A DNA stretch of 64,000 bases from Lepus europaeus (GCF_033115175.1 NC_084831.1:45292002-45356001); one strand, 5' to 3'. Shown: positions 9,241-20,780, counted from the first letter of the stretch. Numbers and translations are program-made. The notes: a model not told the origin generated them from the sequence alone.

Positions 9241-9911
9241 GAATAATTTGTAAAATGCCTAGAGTTGGGCTAAATTTCAACCGTGTAGCAAATCCTGAAG
9301 TTAAAGTGCATATAATTAATAATACCCACATGCCTCAATGTGCCACTGTGAAAATGAAAAAAACAAAACCAAAAACATAAGGTCTTAACATTAAACACCA
9401 AAATTAGTTTAAGCATTCAGCAGCAAATGTTTTTCTTTCTCTGGAAATGGCCTGAAATATTAGTCATAGCCCTCAATTATATACAAAATGCGACTGGAGA
9501 ATTCTCATTTTATCCCAAGTTAAACCACCTAACAGCATCACCTGTATATTGCCATCACGTTACTCTGGGAAGCTGTGACATACACAGTGCTGTAGGACCC
9601 GGGCCTTTCAGTTTCTAAGCACAGTGGACTTCGTTACTGTACATGAGCTCTGCAGCTCCCGCTTAGCTGAGAATCCTCCACGCAGGATGGTATGGACCCT
9701 GTTCCCCCTGCAGACCCATTAAACTATGCTGAAAAGATACAGATTAAGTGCGTCCCATCCACCCGCTTACAAAAAAAAAAAAAAATACTCTAAAAGCAGC
9801 CCTACTGCAGCTTTTTAATTAGGGCGATTACATATATTTTAGACCAATTGCTTTAAAGTGAGCAGGCAGTATAAAATTTCTAGGAAAATTTTTTATGAAA
9901 GAGGGTAAGAA
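9241..9911. other. AT-rich stretch, nothing recognised
   Basis: No coding pattern, RNA gene or named repeat was recognised. It contains an A run at 9771-9785. Confidence 0.5.
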
Positions 9912-10242
9912 GGGGCTGGTGCTGTGGCCTAATGGGTAAAAACCCTGGCCCGAAGCGCCGGCATCCCATATGGGCGCTGGTTCAAGGGCCGGCTGCTCCT
10001 CTTCTGATCCAGCTCTCTGCCATGGCCTGGGAAAGCAGTAGAAGATGGTCCAAGTCCTTGGGCCTCTGCACCCGCGTGGGAGACCTGGAAGAAGCTCCTG
10101 GCTCCTGGCTTCAGATCAGGTTTCAGCCATTGAGGCCATGTGGAGAGTGAACCAGCACATGGAAGACTTCTCTCTCTGCCTCTGACTCTCTCTAACTCTA
10201 CCTCTCAACTGAATAAGTAAAATCTTTAAAAAAAAAAAAAAA
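9912..10242 (+). mobile_element. C-repeat SINE
   Basis: Head GGGGCTGGTGCTGTGGCCTA, full body and AATCTTTAAAAAA tail. Confidence 0.9.
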
Positions 10243-10582
10243 CTTACAATAAATAAGAGATGCAGGCATTTTTGAATACTAGATACTATAACCCAATATA
10301 AGAACATCTTGATTTCTACAGCCATATATTGAAAACATGTTCCTCATGTTTCCTCTCCATGTGTTTAATATCCAATTTACTTTGGGTACTGTGGCTCATT
10401 CCTCTTCACAAATACTGTTACTGGAAAAAAGGTTAATTTTAGCTACAAAAATGTAATAGTACATTTTGTGTGATCAGTCATCATCCTGAAAGTTCCGTAT
10501 TGTCAATGAAAAACAACAGGGTTATAGCCGCCCCTCCCCACCAAGTCCAAACAATATTTGTTGAAGTAATAAAAATTAGACA
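10243..10582. other. AT-rich stretch, nothing recognised
   Basis: Unassigned sequence between two SINEs, with no supported open frame. Confidence 0.5.
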
Positions 10583-11262
10583 GGGCTGGCATTGTGGTGT
10601 AACAGGTTAAGTTGACACTTGCATCCCATCTCAGCACTGGTTCCAGTCCAAGCTGCTCCATTTTTTTCTTTCTTTTTTTTTTTTTAAAAAAGATTTATTT
10701 ATTTATTTATTTGAAAGTCAGAGTTACACAGAGAGAGGAGAGGCAGAGAGAGAGAGAGGTCTTCCATCTGCTGGTTCACTCCCCAATTGGCCACAACAGC
10801 TGAAGCTGAGCCAATCTGAAACCAGGAGCCAGGAGCTTCTTCTGGGTCTCCCACGCGGGTGCAGGGGCCCAAGGACTTGGGCCATCTTCCACTGCTTTCT
10901 CATAGCAGAGAACTGGATTAGAAATGGAGCAGCCGGGTCTCGAACCGGCACCCATATGGGATGGCGGCACTTCAGGCAGGGCGTTAACCTGCTGTGCCAC
11001 AGCACTGGCCCCAGCAGCTGCTCCATTTCAATCCAGCTCCCTGCTAATGCACCTTGGAAAGTGGCAGGAGATGGCTCAGGTGCTTGGGACCCTGCACTCA
11101 GGTGGGAGACTGGCTTTGGCCTGGCCCAGCCCTGGCTTGGTTGTTGTGGCCATTTGGGGAGTGAACCAGCAGGTGGAAGATTCTTATTCTCTCTCTCTCT
11201 CTTTCCCCCTGCATCCCTCCGTAACTCTTTCAAATAAATAAACCTTTTTTTTTTTTAAATAA
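10583..11262 (+). mobile_element. C-repeat SINE split by another SINE
   Basis: Head part at 10583-10663 and the remainder at 11016-11262. The target AGCTGCTCCATTT is duplicated at 10651-10663 and 11016-11028, which proves the nested order. Confidence 0.92.
10680..11012 (-). mobile_element. C-repeat SINE nested in another SINE
   Basis: Reverse full-length copy, better preserved than its host. It runs from the poly-T side (AAGATTTATTTATTTATTTA) to GTGCCACAGCACTGGCCCC. Confidence 0.92.
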
Positions 11263-11419
11263 ACGACCCCATCACAAATAGCGTTCACTAAGAAGATAAT
11301 TTCAACTTAATCCTGCAGTGAAATACCCTTTTTTCTTGTTCTTTTCTTGCACAGTTCTGTCAAATGAAGATAACAGCACATTCATGATAAAGTTATATGA
11401 CTGATTCAGCACCACAAAA

Positions 11420-14160
11420 TGAGTTGGGAGAATGAGCATCTGTCCTGGATTGCAGGGTCACAGGTTAGCCAGGAGAGTGCATTGTACAGTTCCAAACACA
11501 CCTGAGGACAGTCTGAGGCAAGTGGGTGGGAGAGAACATGTGAACTGGCACGATGACCAGGCATTCTGCATGCAGGACGCTGAAATCCCAGAACAGGCTT
11601 GCAAGCTTGGGATGATCAGCCTTGCTGTGTAAAGAGAAAGTGGACGCTCAGCAGATGTGCCGGGCACTTGTGGTTGAATGTGCGCCAGGCATGCCTCTCG
11701 GTTCAGGAATCCAGGTGTGCACATGTATCAGACACTCTTAGGCCCCGTTTCAGACCGTCTTGGTGGCGCCTGCTGCTTGTTTCACCACCACTGACCTCAT
11801 TCCAGCTTGGGCAGTTATAACCTGAGCCTGGGGCCTCCCACATCCTGCAGCAAGGCTTGTTTGTCCACGCTACGGGGTCACGGGACCCTGCTAGAACCAC
11901 TGAGACCCTGGACAGGTGCATCCTCAAAGTGCACAGGCAGGAAGTAGTTGATGCCCCGTGGGGCAAAGCTACCTTTGCCTGATGGGTTTGACAGATGATG
12001 AACATGTGATTCTCCCCACTCCCCTCAGATAGATGCCCACAGACTCTCATGCAGCTGTCCAGTGGTCTGGCAGGATGCAGCCAGCAGACGCCTTCGCAGG
12101 TGGCCGATCGGTCATGTGTCTCTGCGGTGGCTCTCCGTCCTTTCCTGTCCTTCACGTGCAGCCCCTGGACTCACTCTTGCCATTAAACTGCTTATATGAA
12201 GGCTGTTCTAAGGCAAATTGGTTCCAAGAGTGGCCCCCCAAAAAAGAGAACCTCAAATGCATTTTGGAGTGGGGTTGCTCAGCAGTTAGATGGCTGCAAA
12301 ACCCCAGTGCTGGGGAAGAGGGGGAGACGGGGGAGAACCCCCAGACAGAGCAGCGTCACCGTCGTTAAGGCATCTGTCTACAGTTGATGGAGGTGAAGCA
12401 CAGGTGGCAGATAAGGCAGTGGGTTCTTTGGTGGCTGTGGCACTGGAACAGTAAGGGGACAATGATAGTTGTAAGGAGTATGGACCACATTGGCTTTTCC
12501 TAATGTTGGAAACGGCTTGACGCACTTTGTGACAGCCTTAGGCTGTCTCCGTGGTAGCCTTGAATTCGAGTCTTAGAGAGCTGAAAACTCAGGGCCCAGA
12601 TCTGACTGCAAGGGAGCTAAGTTGCACAGCCTCCCTAGGCTCCCTCCTGCAGGGTATTACAGGAAATGATTTGGAACCTGAGAAGTGTGTGGGAAGGTAG
12701 GAGACTCTTAGCCAGTCCCTGCCTCCAGATATTCTTGAATCTTCCACAGTGGAGGAAGTAGTCCTCTCCCCTGTGCCAAAGGAAAGCCAATTCCTCTTGC
12801 CTAGAGACCCTGCCCAGCAATGCTTCAGACCAAGGGGCCCATTCAAATGCAACTTTTGGCCAGGCCATGGCTTAACAGGCTAATCCTCCGCCTTGCGGTG
12901 CCGGCACACCGGGTTCTAGTCCCGGTTGGGGCGCCGGATTCTATCCCGGTTGCCCCTCTTCCAGGCCAGCTCTCTGCTATGGCCCGGGAGTGCAGTAGAA
13001 GATGGCCCAAGTCCTTGGGCCCTGCACCCGCATGGGAGACCAGGAGAAGCACCTGGCTCCTGGCTTCAGATCACCACGATGCGCAGGCCGCAGCGGCCAT
13101 TGGAGGGTGAACCAACAGCAAAAAGGAAGACCTTTCTCTCTCTCTCTCTCTCTCTCTCACTATCCACACTGCCTGTCAAAAAAATTTTTAAAAATTTTAA
13201 AAAAAATTAAAAAAAAAAAAAAGAAAATGCAACTTTCATGTCCATAGACCCACTGCCCATATAACGTAACCCAGTCACCCAGGAGTAGTGGCCTAGTAGA
13301 ATTGTCAAAGGCACAGCTAAGGCCCCAGCTTGGCAGAAACATTCAAAGGGCTAGGGCGCTGGCCTCCAGCAGGAATTATTTCACTGAACGAGCGGTTTAT
13401 ATATTACCTAAAAACCTAGCATACTGGATCTACAGACCAAAGGGTAGCTCTTCTTATGGTCACTGCAGGCTTTTTAAGTTTTAAAGATATGGGTAGGCCC
13501 TTAGGAGAACAGTTAGGAAGAAGGTTCATGAAGAAGTTCCCCATGAGCTGGGAGAGGAAGAACGAGTCTGAGCAGTGATGGGGTTGTAGATGTGGGTGTT
13601 TTCCTGAAATGAGGCCGTGTGTGCTCCCTTCCTAATCAGAAGGCCTCAAGGGAGGGTTCACCCTTAATTCCCAGGAAGTCTCAGGAATTCCACGTCAAGG
13701 TGGAAAAACCCCGAAGGGCGAACACGGCTGTGCACTTTGTCTAGGCAAGGTGCCTAGCGCAGCAGAGATTCGCCGTGGCTCAGGCCAGTGTGGGAGCAGA
13801 GGAGGATTCCTGCAAGCCCAGGCTGGACCTGGGAGTTGCAGAGAGCACTGCTGGGGTTGGAGATGCTATACCTGGGGAACAAGGATGCATCTCAGCCACT
13901 CTCCAAATTGTGTGGCCGTGGGTGGCCAAGGGATGTCTGTGTGGCGACAGAACAATCACAGACTGTGCTTCACCCAAAGCTTGTGCCACCTGGGCTGCTG
14001 AGGACTTAGATACATCTAACCCCGAGGAAGCAGACAGGCCCTGAATTACGTGAGACCGCGTTTCTGTCGAGTTGGCGTAATAAGGGCCAGAAATACACGG
14101 TGACTTAGAGCTGGACCAGGAGGAAAGGAGGGGCCTTTCCTTAGCTTGGTCCACGTTCTG
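11420..14160 (+). mobile_element. ERVL-class internal fossil (pol region)
   Basis: The clearest part is about 13300-13420, whose wording and short peptide KAQLRPQLG resemble the integrase end of the ERVL pol gene. The preceding 1.4 kb has the composition and scattered coding-like text of an old pol gene, but I could not place it domain by domain. It is heavily broken and shared-mammalian in age by appearance, and a SINE lies inside it at 12858. Flanking ERVL LTRs were not identified. Limits are approximate. Confidence 0.5.
12858..13224 (+). mobile_element. C-repeat SINE, young subtype
   Basis: Head GGCCAGGCCATGGCTTAACA to a long A-rich tail. The target AAATGCAACTTT appears before the head (12845-12856) and after the tail, so it is a clean insertion into the ERVL fossil. 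Confidence 0.93.
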
Positions 14161-14164
14161 AGTC

Positions 14165-14485
14165 ATTTTGAAATGGAATATCACAAGCTGGGTAATTATA
14201 AAAGGAAGGAATTTATCTTCTGCAGTTCTGGAGGCTGGGTCTGGAGTGGAGCTTCTTGCTGCGCCATCCCATGGCAGAAGGCAGACGGGCAAGACAGCAA
14301 GACCCGGCAACAGACGGAACCCACAGCCTTGCCCTTCTACAGTCAGCATGAATCCCGTTCAACCTGATGGAGTCCTCACCCAAACACCTCCCATTAGGCC
14401 TCACCTTGGACCATGGCTGCACTGGGATTACATTTCCAACAAGCGTGGATACACTCAGACCACAGCAGTCTGGCTGATAGGGAGA
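14165..14485. mobile_element. MaLR-type LTR fragment
   Basis: Shows the phrases typical of MST/MLT1/THE1-like LTRs: GCTGGGTAATTATAAAAGGA, TTCTGCAGTTCTGGAGGCTG, CATGGCAGAAGGCAG and GTCCTCACCCAAACACCTCC. Old, partial fossil; subfamily not resolved. Confidence 0.6.
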
Positions 14486-14632
14486 GGTTGAGTGACTTAG
14501 CCTTGGCCATTCATCTAGGTGTCAGTGGTGTGCTAGAGCATTTTCAAGCCAGTTTATAAGAGCCAGTTGTTAAATCTGCAGGAGTTCTGTGAGTTGGTTA
14601 TTAAATTCAGCCATTATTAAAAAATTATATCA

Positions 14633-14955
14633 GGGCCGGTGCTATGGCATAGTGGGTAAAGCTGCTGCCTGCAGTGCCAGTATCACATAAGGGTACCAGT
14701 TTGAGTCCCAGCTGCTCCACTCCCGATCCAGCTCTCTGTTATGGCCTGGAAAAGCAGTAGAAGATGGCCCAAGTCCTTGGGCCCCTGCACTTGTGTGGGA
14801 GACCTGGAGGAAGCTCCTGGCTCCTGGCTTCAGATCAGCGCAGCTCCAACCATTGGGGCCAGTTGGGGAGTGAGCCAGCAGATGGAAGACCTACTCTCCC
14901 CCCCCACCCCCGCCTCTCTGTAACTCTGCCTTTCAAATAAAATAAATAAATCTTT
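14633..14955 (+). mobile_element. C-repeat SINE
   Basis: Forward full-length copy flanked by perfect AAAAAATTATATCAG duplications (14619-14633 and 14956-14970). It sits exactly at the 5' edge of the next SINE. Confidence 0.95.
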
Positions 14956-14969
14956 AAAAAATTATATCA

Positions 14970-15600
14970 GGGCTGGTATTGTGGCACAGCAGGTTAAGCC
15001 ACTGTTTGCAACTCCGGAATCATTGCCAATCCAGGTTCCTGCTAATCTGCCAAGGAAGGCAGCAGAAGATGAAGTTGGCTCAAGTGTTTGCCCCTGTCAC
15101 AACATGGGAGATCAGAATGGAGTTCCAGAGCGTGACGGGTAAAGCCGCCACCTGCAGTGCTGGCATCCCATATGAGCACCAGTTCGAGTCCCAGCTGCTC
15201 CACTTCTGATCCAGCTCTCTGCTATGGCCTGGGAAAGCAGTAGAAAATGGCCCAAGTCCTTGGGCCCCTGTACTCACGTGGAAGGCCTGGAAGAGGCTCC
15301 TGGCTCCTGACTTCAGCCATTGAGGCCATCTGGGGAGTGAACCAGTGGATGGAAGACCTCTCTCTCTCCCTGCCTCTGCCTATCTGTAACTCTGCCTTTC
15401 AAATAAATAAATATTTAAAAATAAATAAATAAAAGTAAAAAAATAAAAAAGAAAGTAGTTCCAGGCTCCTGGCTCCAACCTGCCCGAGCCTCAGCCATTG
15501 TAGACATTTGGGGAGTGAATCAGAGGATAAAAGATGTCTCTGTTTCTGTGTGTGTGTGTGTCTTCCTAACTCTGCCTTTCAAATAAATAAAAATAGAATA
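14970..15600 (+). mobile_element. C-repeat SINE split by another SINE
   Basis: Head part 14970-15128 and the rest from about 15456. The junction text AGTTCCAG is repeated on both sides of the nested copy. Confidence 0.88.
15129..15453 (+). mobile_element. C-repeat SINE nested, short head
   Basis: Begins within the head (GCGTGACGGGTAAAGCCGCC) and ends in a long AAATAA-rich tail. Same orientation as its host. Confidence 0.88.
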
Positions 15601-15659
15601 AATATAAAAATTATAAAATCTTGTAATAAAATAAGATGTATTAACAAGAGAGGAAATAA

Positions 15660-15869
15660 TATACAAAACAGCGCTTCCAAAATGTGTTGCTGCATCTTGC
15701 TCTTCTCTCTGCTCTTGGGGTTGCTGAGTACCTGGTACAACTCCACGGACGCAGTAACATCACACGGGGCAGCTTCACGTCAGCAAAGGCAGAATTACTT
15801 ACATTACTTCGATCAGCCATTGCACCATGGCTGGGGTTAATTTATTGTTCCATTCATTCTATAGTATAT
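15660..15869. other. Unassigned short unique stretch
   Basis: Has a short open frame starting with a hydrophobic run (MCCCILLFSLLLGLL), but no family was recognised and it is only about 110 codons. Not called as a gene. Confidence 0.4.
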
Positions 15870-15880
15870 CTGGCAAACTT

Positions 15881-16196
15881 TTTTTTTTTTTTTTTTTTGG
15901 ACAGGCAGAGTGGACAGTAGAGGGAGACAGAGAGAAAGGTCTTCCTTTTTGCCATTGGTTCACCCTCCAATGGCCGCCGCGCTGTTCCGTTGGCAGGAGT
16001 CAGGTGCTTATCCTGGTCTCCCATGGGGTGCAGGGCCCAAGCACTTGGGCCATCCTCCACTGCACTCCTGGGCCACAGCAGAGAGCTGGCCTGGAAGAGG
16101 GGCAACCGGGACAGGATCGGTGCCCTGACCGGGACTAGAACCCGGTGTGCCGGCGCCGCAAGGCGGAGGATTAGCCTGTTAAGCATGGCGCCGGCC
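15881..16196 (-). mobile_element. C-repeat SINE, young subtype
   Basis: Reverse copy from a 20-base T run to GGCGCCGGCC. TSD TGGCAAACTTTTTT lies at 15871 and 16197. Confidence 0.94.
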
Positions 16197-16210
16197 TGGC
16201 AAACTTTTTT

Positions 16211-16672
16211 TTAAAGATTTTATTTTTTTATTTGAGAGGTAGAGCTACAGACAGGGAGAGGGAGAGACAGACAGAGGTCTTCCATCCACTGGTTCACTCC
16301 CCAAATGGCCACAATGCCCAGAGCTGGGCCGATCCGAAGCCAGGAGCTAGGAGCCTCCTCCAGGTCCCCCATAAGGGTGCAGGGTCCCAAGCACCTGGGC
16401 CATCCTCTACTGCTTTCCCAGGCCACAGCAAGCACAGAGCTGGATCAGAAGAGGAGCAGAGCTTGCTTCAGCAGCACATGTACTAAAATTGGAACAATAC
16501 AGAGAAGATTAGGATGGCCCCGGTGCAAGGATGACACACAAATTCATGAAGCATTCCATATTTTAAAAAAAAATATAAAGAGGAGAAGGAGCAGCCAGGA
16601 CATGAACCGGCACCTATATGGGATGCTGGCACCACTGGTGGAAGCTTAGGCCACTATGCACAGTGCCAGTCC
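16211..16672 (-). mobile_element. C-repeat SINE carrying a U6 insertion
   Basis: Reverse copy in two parts, 16211-16458 and about 16575-16672. The text AAGAGGAG is found on both sides of the U6-like insert. Confidence 0.92.
16459..16565 (+). pseudogene. RNU6 pseudogene: U6 snRNA retropseudogene
   Basis: Matches U6 snRNA over its full length: GCTTGCTTCAGCAGCACATG, ACTAAAATTGGAACAATACA, GAGAAGATTAGGATGGCCCC, CAAGGATGACACACAAATTC, then CATTCCATATTTT. About seven differences from the functional U6 I recall, including A for G at CpG sites. An A-rich tail follows, and AGAAGAGGAG-like duplications flank it, so it was inserted by L1 machinery. No U6-type upstream promoter is expected, because the upstream DNA is SINE. 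Confidence 0.95.
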
Positions 16673-16674
16673 CC

Positions 16675-16858
16675 TAGCAAACTTTTCTGTAAAGGCCAGG
16701 CAGTCTGCTGCAGCACCTCCACTCTGCTATTGCAACACACAAGCAGACAGAGATAAAAGCAGACGTGAACAGGCAGGCTGTATGCCAATTAAACTTTATT
16801 TGCAAAAGTAGGCACAGAGCCAGATCCAGCCCACAGGCCATATGTTGACAACCCCTCC
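16675..16858. mobile_element. hAT-type non-autonomous DNA transposon
   Basis: Starts GCAAACTTTTCTGTAAAGGCCAGG, contains CCAATTAAACTTTATTTGCA and ends CCACAGGCCATATGTTGACAACCCC. This is a decayed version of a common mammalian Charlie-like short element; exact family name not recalled with certainty. Confidence 0.7.
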
Positions 16859-17188
16859 CTTATCTAGATCCTAAGATGGAGATGGAGAAAATGTCAATAA
16901 TGCAGACTCGACATAAAAGTATGTGTTGCGTCTGTAATACTAATATTGGGATTATCACAAAATTGAGGCAGTATTCAGAAACAAATTGCTTGTGTCACGA
17001 ACAAATACGTGCAATTTTGACATAGTTCTTCATTTTTTTTTCACTCTCAACTTATTCCTTAGCATATAGGACAGTATCAACCAACATTCATGTTCAAACT
17101 GTTATCGTTGATCAGTTGGAGATGTAAGTGGGTGACAGAAATAAGCATCTGGCCAAAATCAATGAAAGAATTTGTTGAAAATCAATTG
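16859..17188. other. AT-rich stretch, nothing recognised
   Basis: No supported gene, RNA or repeat. Confidence 0.5.
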
Positions 17189-17487
17189 AGGGGCTGGCAC
17201 TGTGGCATAGTAAGCTAAGCCTCTGCCTGCGGCACCAGCATCCCATATGGGCACTGGTTTGAGTCCCGGCTGCTCCTCTTCTGATCCAGCTGTTTATGGC
17301 CTGGGAAAGCAGTACAAGATGGCCCAAGTGCTTGGGCCTCTGCATGCACATGGGAAGCCTGGAAGAACGTCCTGGCTCCTGGCTTTGGATCTGCCCGGCT
17401 CAGGCTGTTGCAGCCATTTGGGGAGTGGACCGGCAAATCGAAGACCCCTCTCTCTGCAACTTAGCCTCTCAAATAAATTTTAAAAAA
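17189..17487 (+). mobile_element. C-repeat SINE
   Basis: Head GGGGCTGGCACTGTGGCATA, short CT part, and CAAATAAATTTTAAAAAAAG tail. Confidence 0.9.
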
Positions 17488-17870
17488 AGAAAACCAATGA
17501 CTAGAATTTACAGGAAGCAATAGAGTACATCTTGCTGTTTGTAAATCATTTGCATTTCAGTATAAAGTGTAGTAAATGTATAGCATGCCTTCTTTTTCTA
17601 AGAAGCTTTAGGTTCAACCTTCAGTTTCAAGCCCGTGCCTCTCACCAAAGCCCTCATACTTCCTCCACACTGGCTATGGAAAAGACAAACCGCACCTGTC
17701 CATGGCCACCACCCCAGTTTCCAGCAGACCTGACAAGGTCCTACAACCACACTAGGTTATTTACTCAACCCTCCACAAAAAATGACCACATTGGCTTTGG
17801 CGACTGCAGAATCTGTATCTGTCATTTAACTCCAGCTATAATATCCTTGTTGCTTTTTCATAGCAATCTT
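17488..17870. other. Unassigned unique stretch
   Basis: A 113-codon open frame (17532-17873) crosses this part, but its composition is ordinary and no family was recognised. Confidence 0.45.
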
Positions 17871-18148
17871 TAAATATTTTTAAACATTTACTTATTTGGG
17901 CACTGGTGCTGTAGCATAGCAGGTAAAGCCGCCGTCTGCAGTGCCGGCATCCCATACGGGTGCCGGTTCTAGTCCCGGCTGCTCCATTTCCCATCCAGCT
18001 CTCTGCTATGGCCTGAGAAAGCAGTAGAAGATGGCCCAAGTCCTTGGGCCCCTGCACCTGCTTGGGAGACCCAGAAGAAGCTCCTGGCTTCGGATCAGCA
18101 CAGCTCCAGCTGTTGCAGCCATTTGGGGAATGAACTAGTGGATGGAAG

Positions 18149-18186
<38 letters not shown>

Positions 18187-18305
18187 CTCTGCCTTTCAAA
18201 TAAATAAATAAAGCTTAAAAAAAAGATTTACTTATTTGAAAGGCAGAGTTACAAAGAGAGGAGGAAAGACAGAGACACACACATACACACAGAGAGAGGA
18301 GATAA
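17871..18305 (-). mobile_element. C-repeat SINE fragment, host of a nested SINE
   Basis: Reverse tail part at 17871-17897 resumes at about 18226 with ATTTACTTATTT repeated on both sides. It is truncated near 18305. Confidence 0.75.
17898..18222 (+). mobile_element. C-repeat SINE nested in a reverse SINE
   Basis: Forward full-length copy with a 35-base CT run; the TSD ATTTACTTATTT marks the insertion. Confidence 0.93.
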
Positions 18306-18632
18306 TATTTTTTTATTTTTTGAAATAGATTTATTTGGAAGGCAAGACAGCAGATAGAGAGGTAAAGAAAGAAATCTTCCATCCACTGGTTCTCTCCCAA
18401 ATGGCCACGATAGCCAGGGCTGCACCAGGCTGAAAGCAGGAGCCAGGAGCTCCATTTGGGTCTCTGATGTGGGTGTCAGGGTCCCAAGCCCTTGTGCCAT
18501 CTTCCTCCACCTTTTCAGGTGCATCCAGGAAGCTGAATCAGAAGCAGAGCAGCCAAGGACTCCAACCAGCACTGATATGGGATGCCAGCATTACAGCAGT
18601 GGCTTAACCCACTGTGCCTCAACACCAGCCTC
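18306..18632 (-). mobile_element. C-repeat SINE
   Basis: Reverse copy from TTTTTTGAAATAGATTTATT to CACTGTGCCTCAACACCAGCC; more diverged than its neighbours. Confidence 0.87.
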
Positions 18633-18957
18633 TGTCTATTACATTTTTGGTTGGTTATAGCTCATTCACCTTATCGCTTACCTCCTTACTAAACTCTCAT
18701 ATTAGTCACTGTGTTTAATTTGTTGATTTAGTTAATGTATTTGATTTCCTTTGTAGTTGAGCTTATCTGCATATAATGAGTTTAGTGTGTTCCTTATCTA
18801 TCATTATATTGTTTTATTGATGTATTGTATTGGGCAGGACTAATCCCTACACTGAATTTATTAGGTGGTAGGAGATAGATATTTTTCCAATTAATGAAGC
18901 CTCCTCTTACTCCTTGTTTCCTTCAAGATTTTCTTTTTGAAATATAAACAGATGCTA
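18633..18957. other. AT-rich stretch, nothing recognised
   Basis: No supported feature before the target site of the next SINE. Confidence 0.5.
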
Positions 18958-19313
18958 GGCCGGTGCTATGGCTCAACAGGCTAATCCTCCGCCTAGCGGC
19001 GTCAGCACACCAGGTTCTAGTCCCGGTCGGGGCGCCGGATTCTGTCCAGGCTGCCCCTCTTCCAGGCCAGCTCTCTGCTATGGCCCGGGAGTGCAGTGGA
19101 GGATGGCCCAAGTGCTTGGGCCCTACACCCCATGAGAGACCAGGAGAAGCACCTGGCTCCTGCCTTCGGATTGGCGCGGTGTGCCGGCCGCAGCGCGATG
19201 GCCGTGGCGGCCATTTGAGGGTGAACCAACGGCAAAGGAAGACCATTCTCTCTGTCTCTCTCTCTCACTGTCCACTCTGCCTGTAAAAAAAAAAAAAAAA
19301 AAAGAAAAGAGAA
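18958..19313 (+). mobile_element. C-repeat SINE, young subtype, 18-base TSD
   Basis: Head GGCCGGTGCTATGGCTCAAC to an A tail of more than 20 bases. Perfect duplications GAAATATAAACAGATGCT lie at 18939-18956 and 19314-19331. Confidence 0.97.
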
Positions 19314-19394
19314 GAAATATAAACAGATGCTGACTTTTCTCAGATGCTTTTCGTAGGCTTGATGCAATCTTTCTACTTTAATCCATGAAGATGG

Positions 19395-19822
19395 TGAGAT
19401 GTTAAAGACTTGTTCAGCAGATCAGAGTTGTCCAAATCCTGAACGTTCCAAAGAAAAGTTTAATCTTAGCCTGGCTCCTGGGCAATAACCTATAAGCTCT
19501 TGGAAAATGCTGCCGACGGCTATGGGCCAGGCCACACAGTTGATGCCAGCAGTGTGATTTGTGGCGGGGAACTTGGGTCCGGTGGTATCAGCTTGCTGTC
19601 CGGAGGGCTTGGAGACAGAAAGTCAGCCACGGGAGGCAGTCAGCCATGCCTGTATGATTATCCACCAGTAAAACCCCTGGACATCAGTGCTTCCGTGAGC
19701 CTCCGCAGGGGAAATGCTGCTCCTAGAACTGACGAGATACTCACTTGGAAACAGAAATTCACAGCCTGCGGGCACAGAAACCCAAGAGCAAAAGCCTCGG
19801 TAGGAACCAGCCTGGGCCCTTG
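19395..19822. mobile_element. Ancient LTR-like repeat
   Basis: Phrases GGCGGGGAACTTGGGTCCGG, TATCAGCTTGCTGTCCGGAG and TGATTATCCACCAGTAAAAC match an old mammalian ERVL-class LTR that I recall but cannot name exactly. Degraded fossil. Confidence 0.4.
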
Positions 19823-19925
19823 TGCATAATTAGGAGAGTGAATCAGAGGAAGGGAAATATTCTCTCTCTCTTTCTCTCTCTCTCTCCATATCGCTCAGTC
19901 TTTCAACTAAATAAATCTTAACAGA
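19823..19925 (+). mobile_element. C-repeat SINE 3' fragment
   Basis: Only the end remains: GGAGAGTGAATCAGAGGAAG, a CT run and CTAAATAAATCTTA. Confidence 0.7.
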
Positions 19926-20278
19926 GAGAGCGAGCGAGAGACACAGTTCCAGCAGGTAGACAGTCAGCAAGGACATAGAAGTCAGCAGCACCTTTGGTCA
20001 GCTGACGGCAAACATCTATAGACTTCTTCCTCCGACCACAGTAGAAAACACATTCTTCTCCAGCTCACATGAAACGCCTACCATGCTATCTTAACACATT
20101 CCGGGCTATAAAACACCTTATCGTGTGGGCACATTCCGCGCTATAAAACACACCTGAGTGAATTAAAAAGAACAAAAGTCATGCAGTGCATGCCCTCAAA
20201 TCATGGTGGAATCAAATTAAAAATCAGTAATAGAAAGATAACTGATAAATCCCAAAATAATACATGAGGACAGGAATT

Positions 20279-20632
20279 TAGCCTCGCAGCAAAGATGCTG
20301 GTAGACATCTGTGTCCCACTTCAGAGCACCTGTGTTGGATCCTGGGCTCTGGCTCTTGACTTCAACTTCCTGCTACTGCAAGACACCCTGAGAGCAGAGG
20401 TGATGGATCAAGTAATTGGTCCTGCCATCCACATAGGAAACTTGGATTGAGTTCCTACCTCCTGGCTTTGGCCCCAGCCCAGCCCCAGGCAGTGTGGCAT
20501 TTGGAGAGTGAACCAGCAGACGGGGCTGTTTCTCTCTTTCTGACACACACACACACTCTCTCTGACTCTCTCTCTCTCTCTCTTCCCTCGCCCTACCCCT
20601 GCCTCTCAAATAAATAAATAAATAAATAATGT
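20279..20632 (+). mobile_element. Older tRNA-derived SINE related to C-repeats
   Basis: Different head (GCCTCGCAGCAAAGATGCTG) but the same 3' plan: GGAGAGTGAACCAGCAGACG, CA and CT runs, AAATAAATAAATAAATAAAT. Confidence 0.75.
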
Positions 20633-20696
20633 TTTAAATAAAAAATGCATGAGTCAAAGAAGAAATCTCAAGAGAAACCAAAACTGTGTTGAGCTT

Positions 20697-20780
20697 GGGT
20701 AGGCTTTTGGCACAGCAGTTAAGACTCCATTTGGGAAACCTGCATTCCATATTGGAGGGACTGAGTTTAACACCCAGCTC
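20697..20780 (+). mobile_element. Head fragment of the older SINE type
   Basis: GCTTTTGGCACAGCAGTTAAG and CCTGCATTCCATATTGGAGG, then stops at the next SINE. Confidence 0.55.

Noticed and set aside
15684-15920. Short frame with a signal-peptide-like start
   Set aside because: It ends in a SINE T-run, is under 80-110 codons and has no recognised family.
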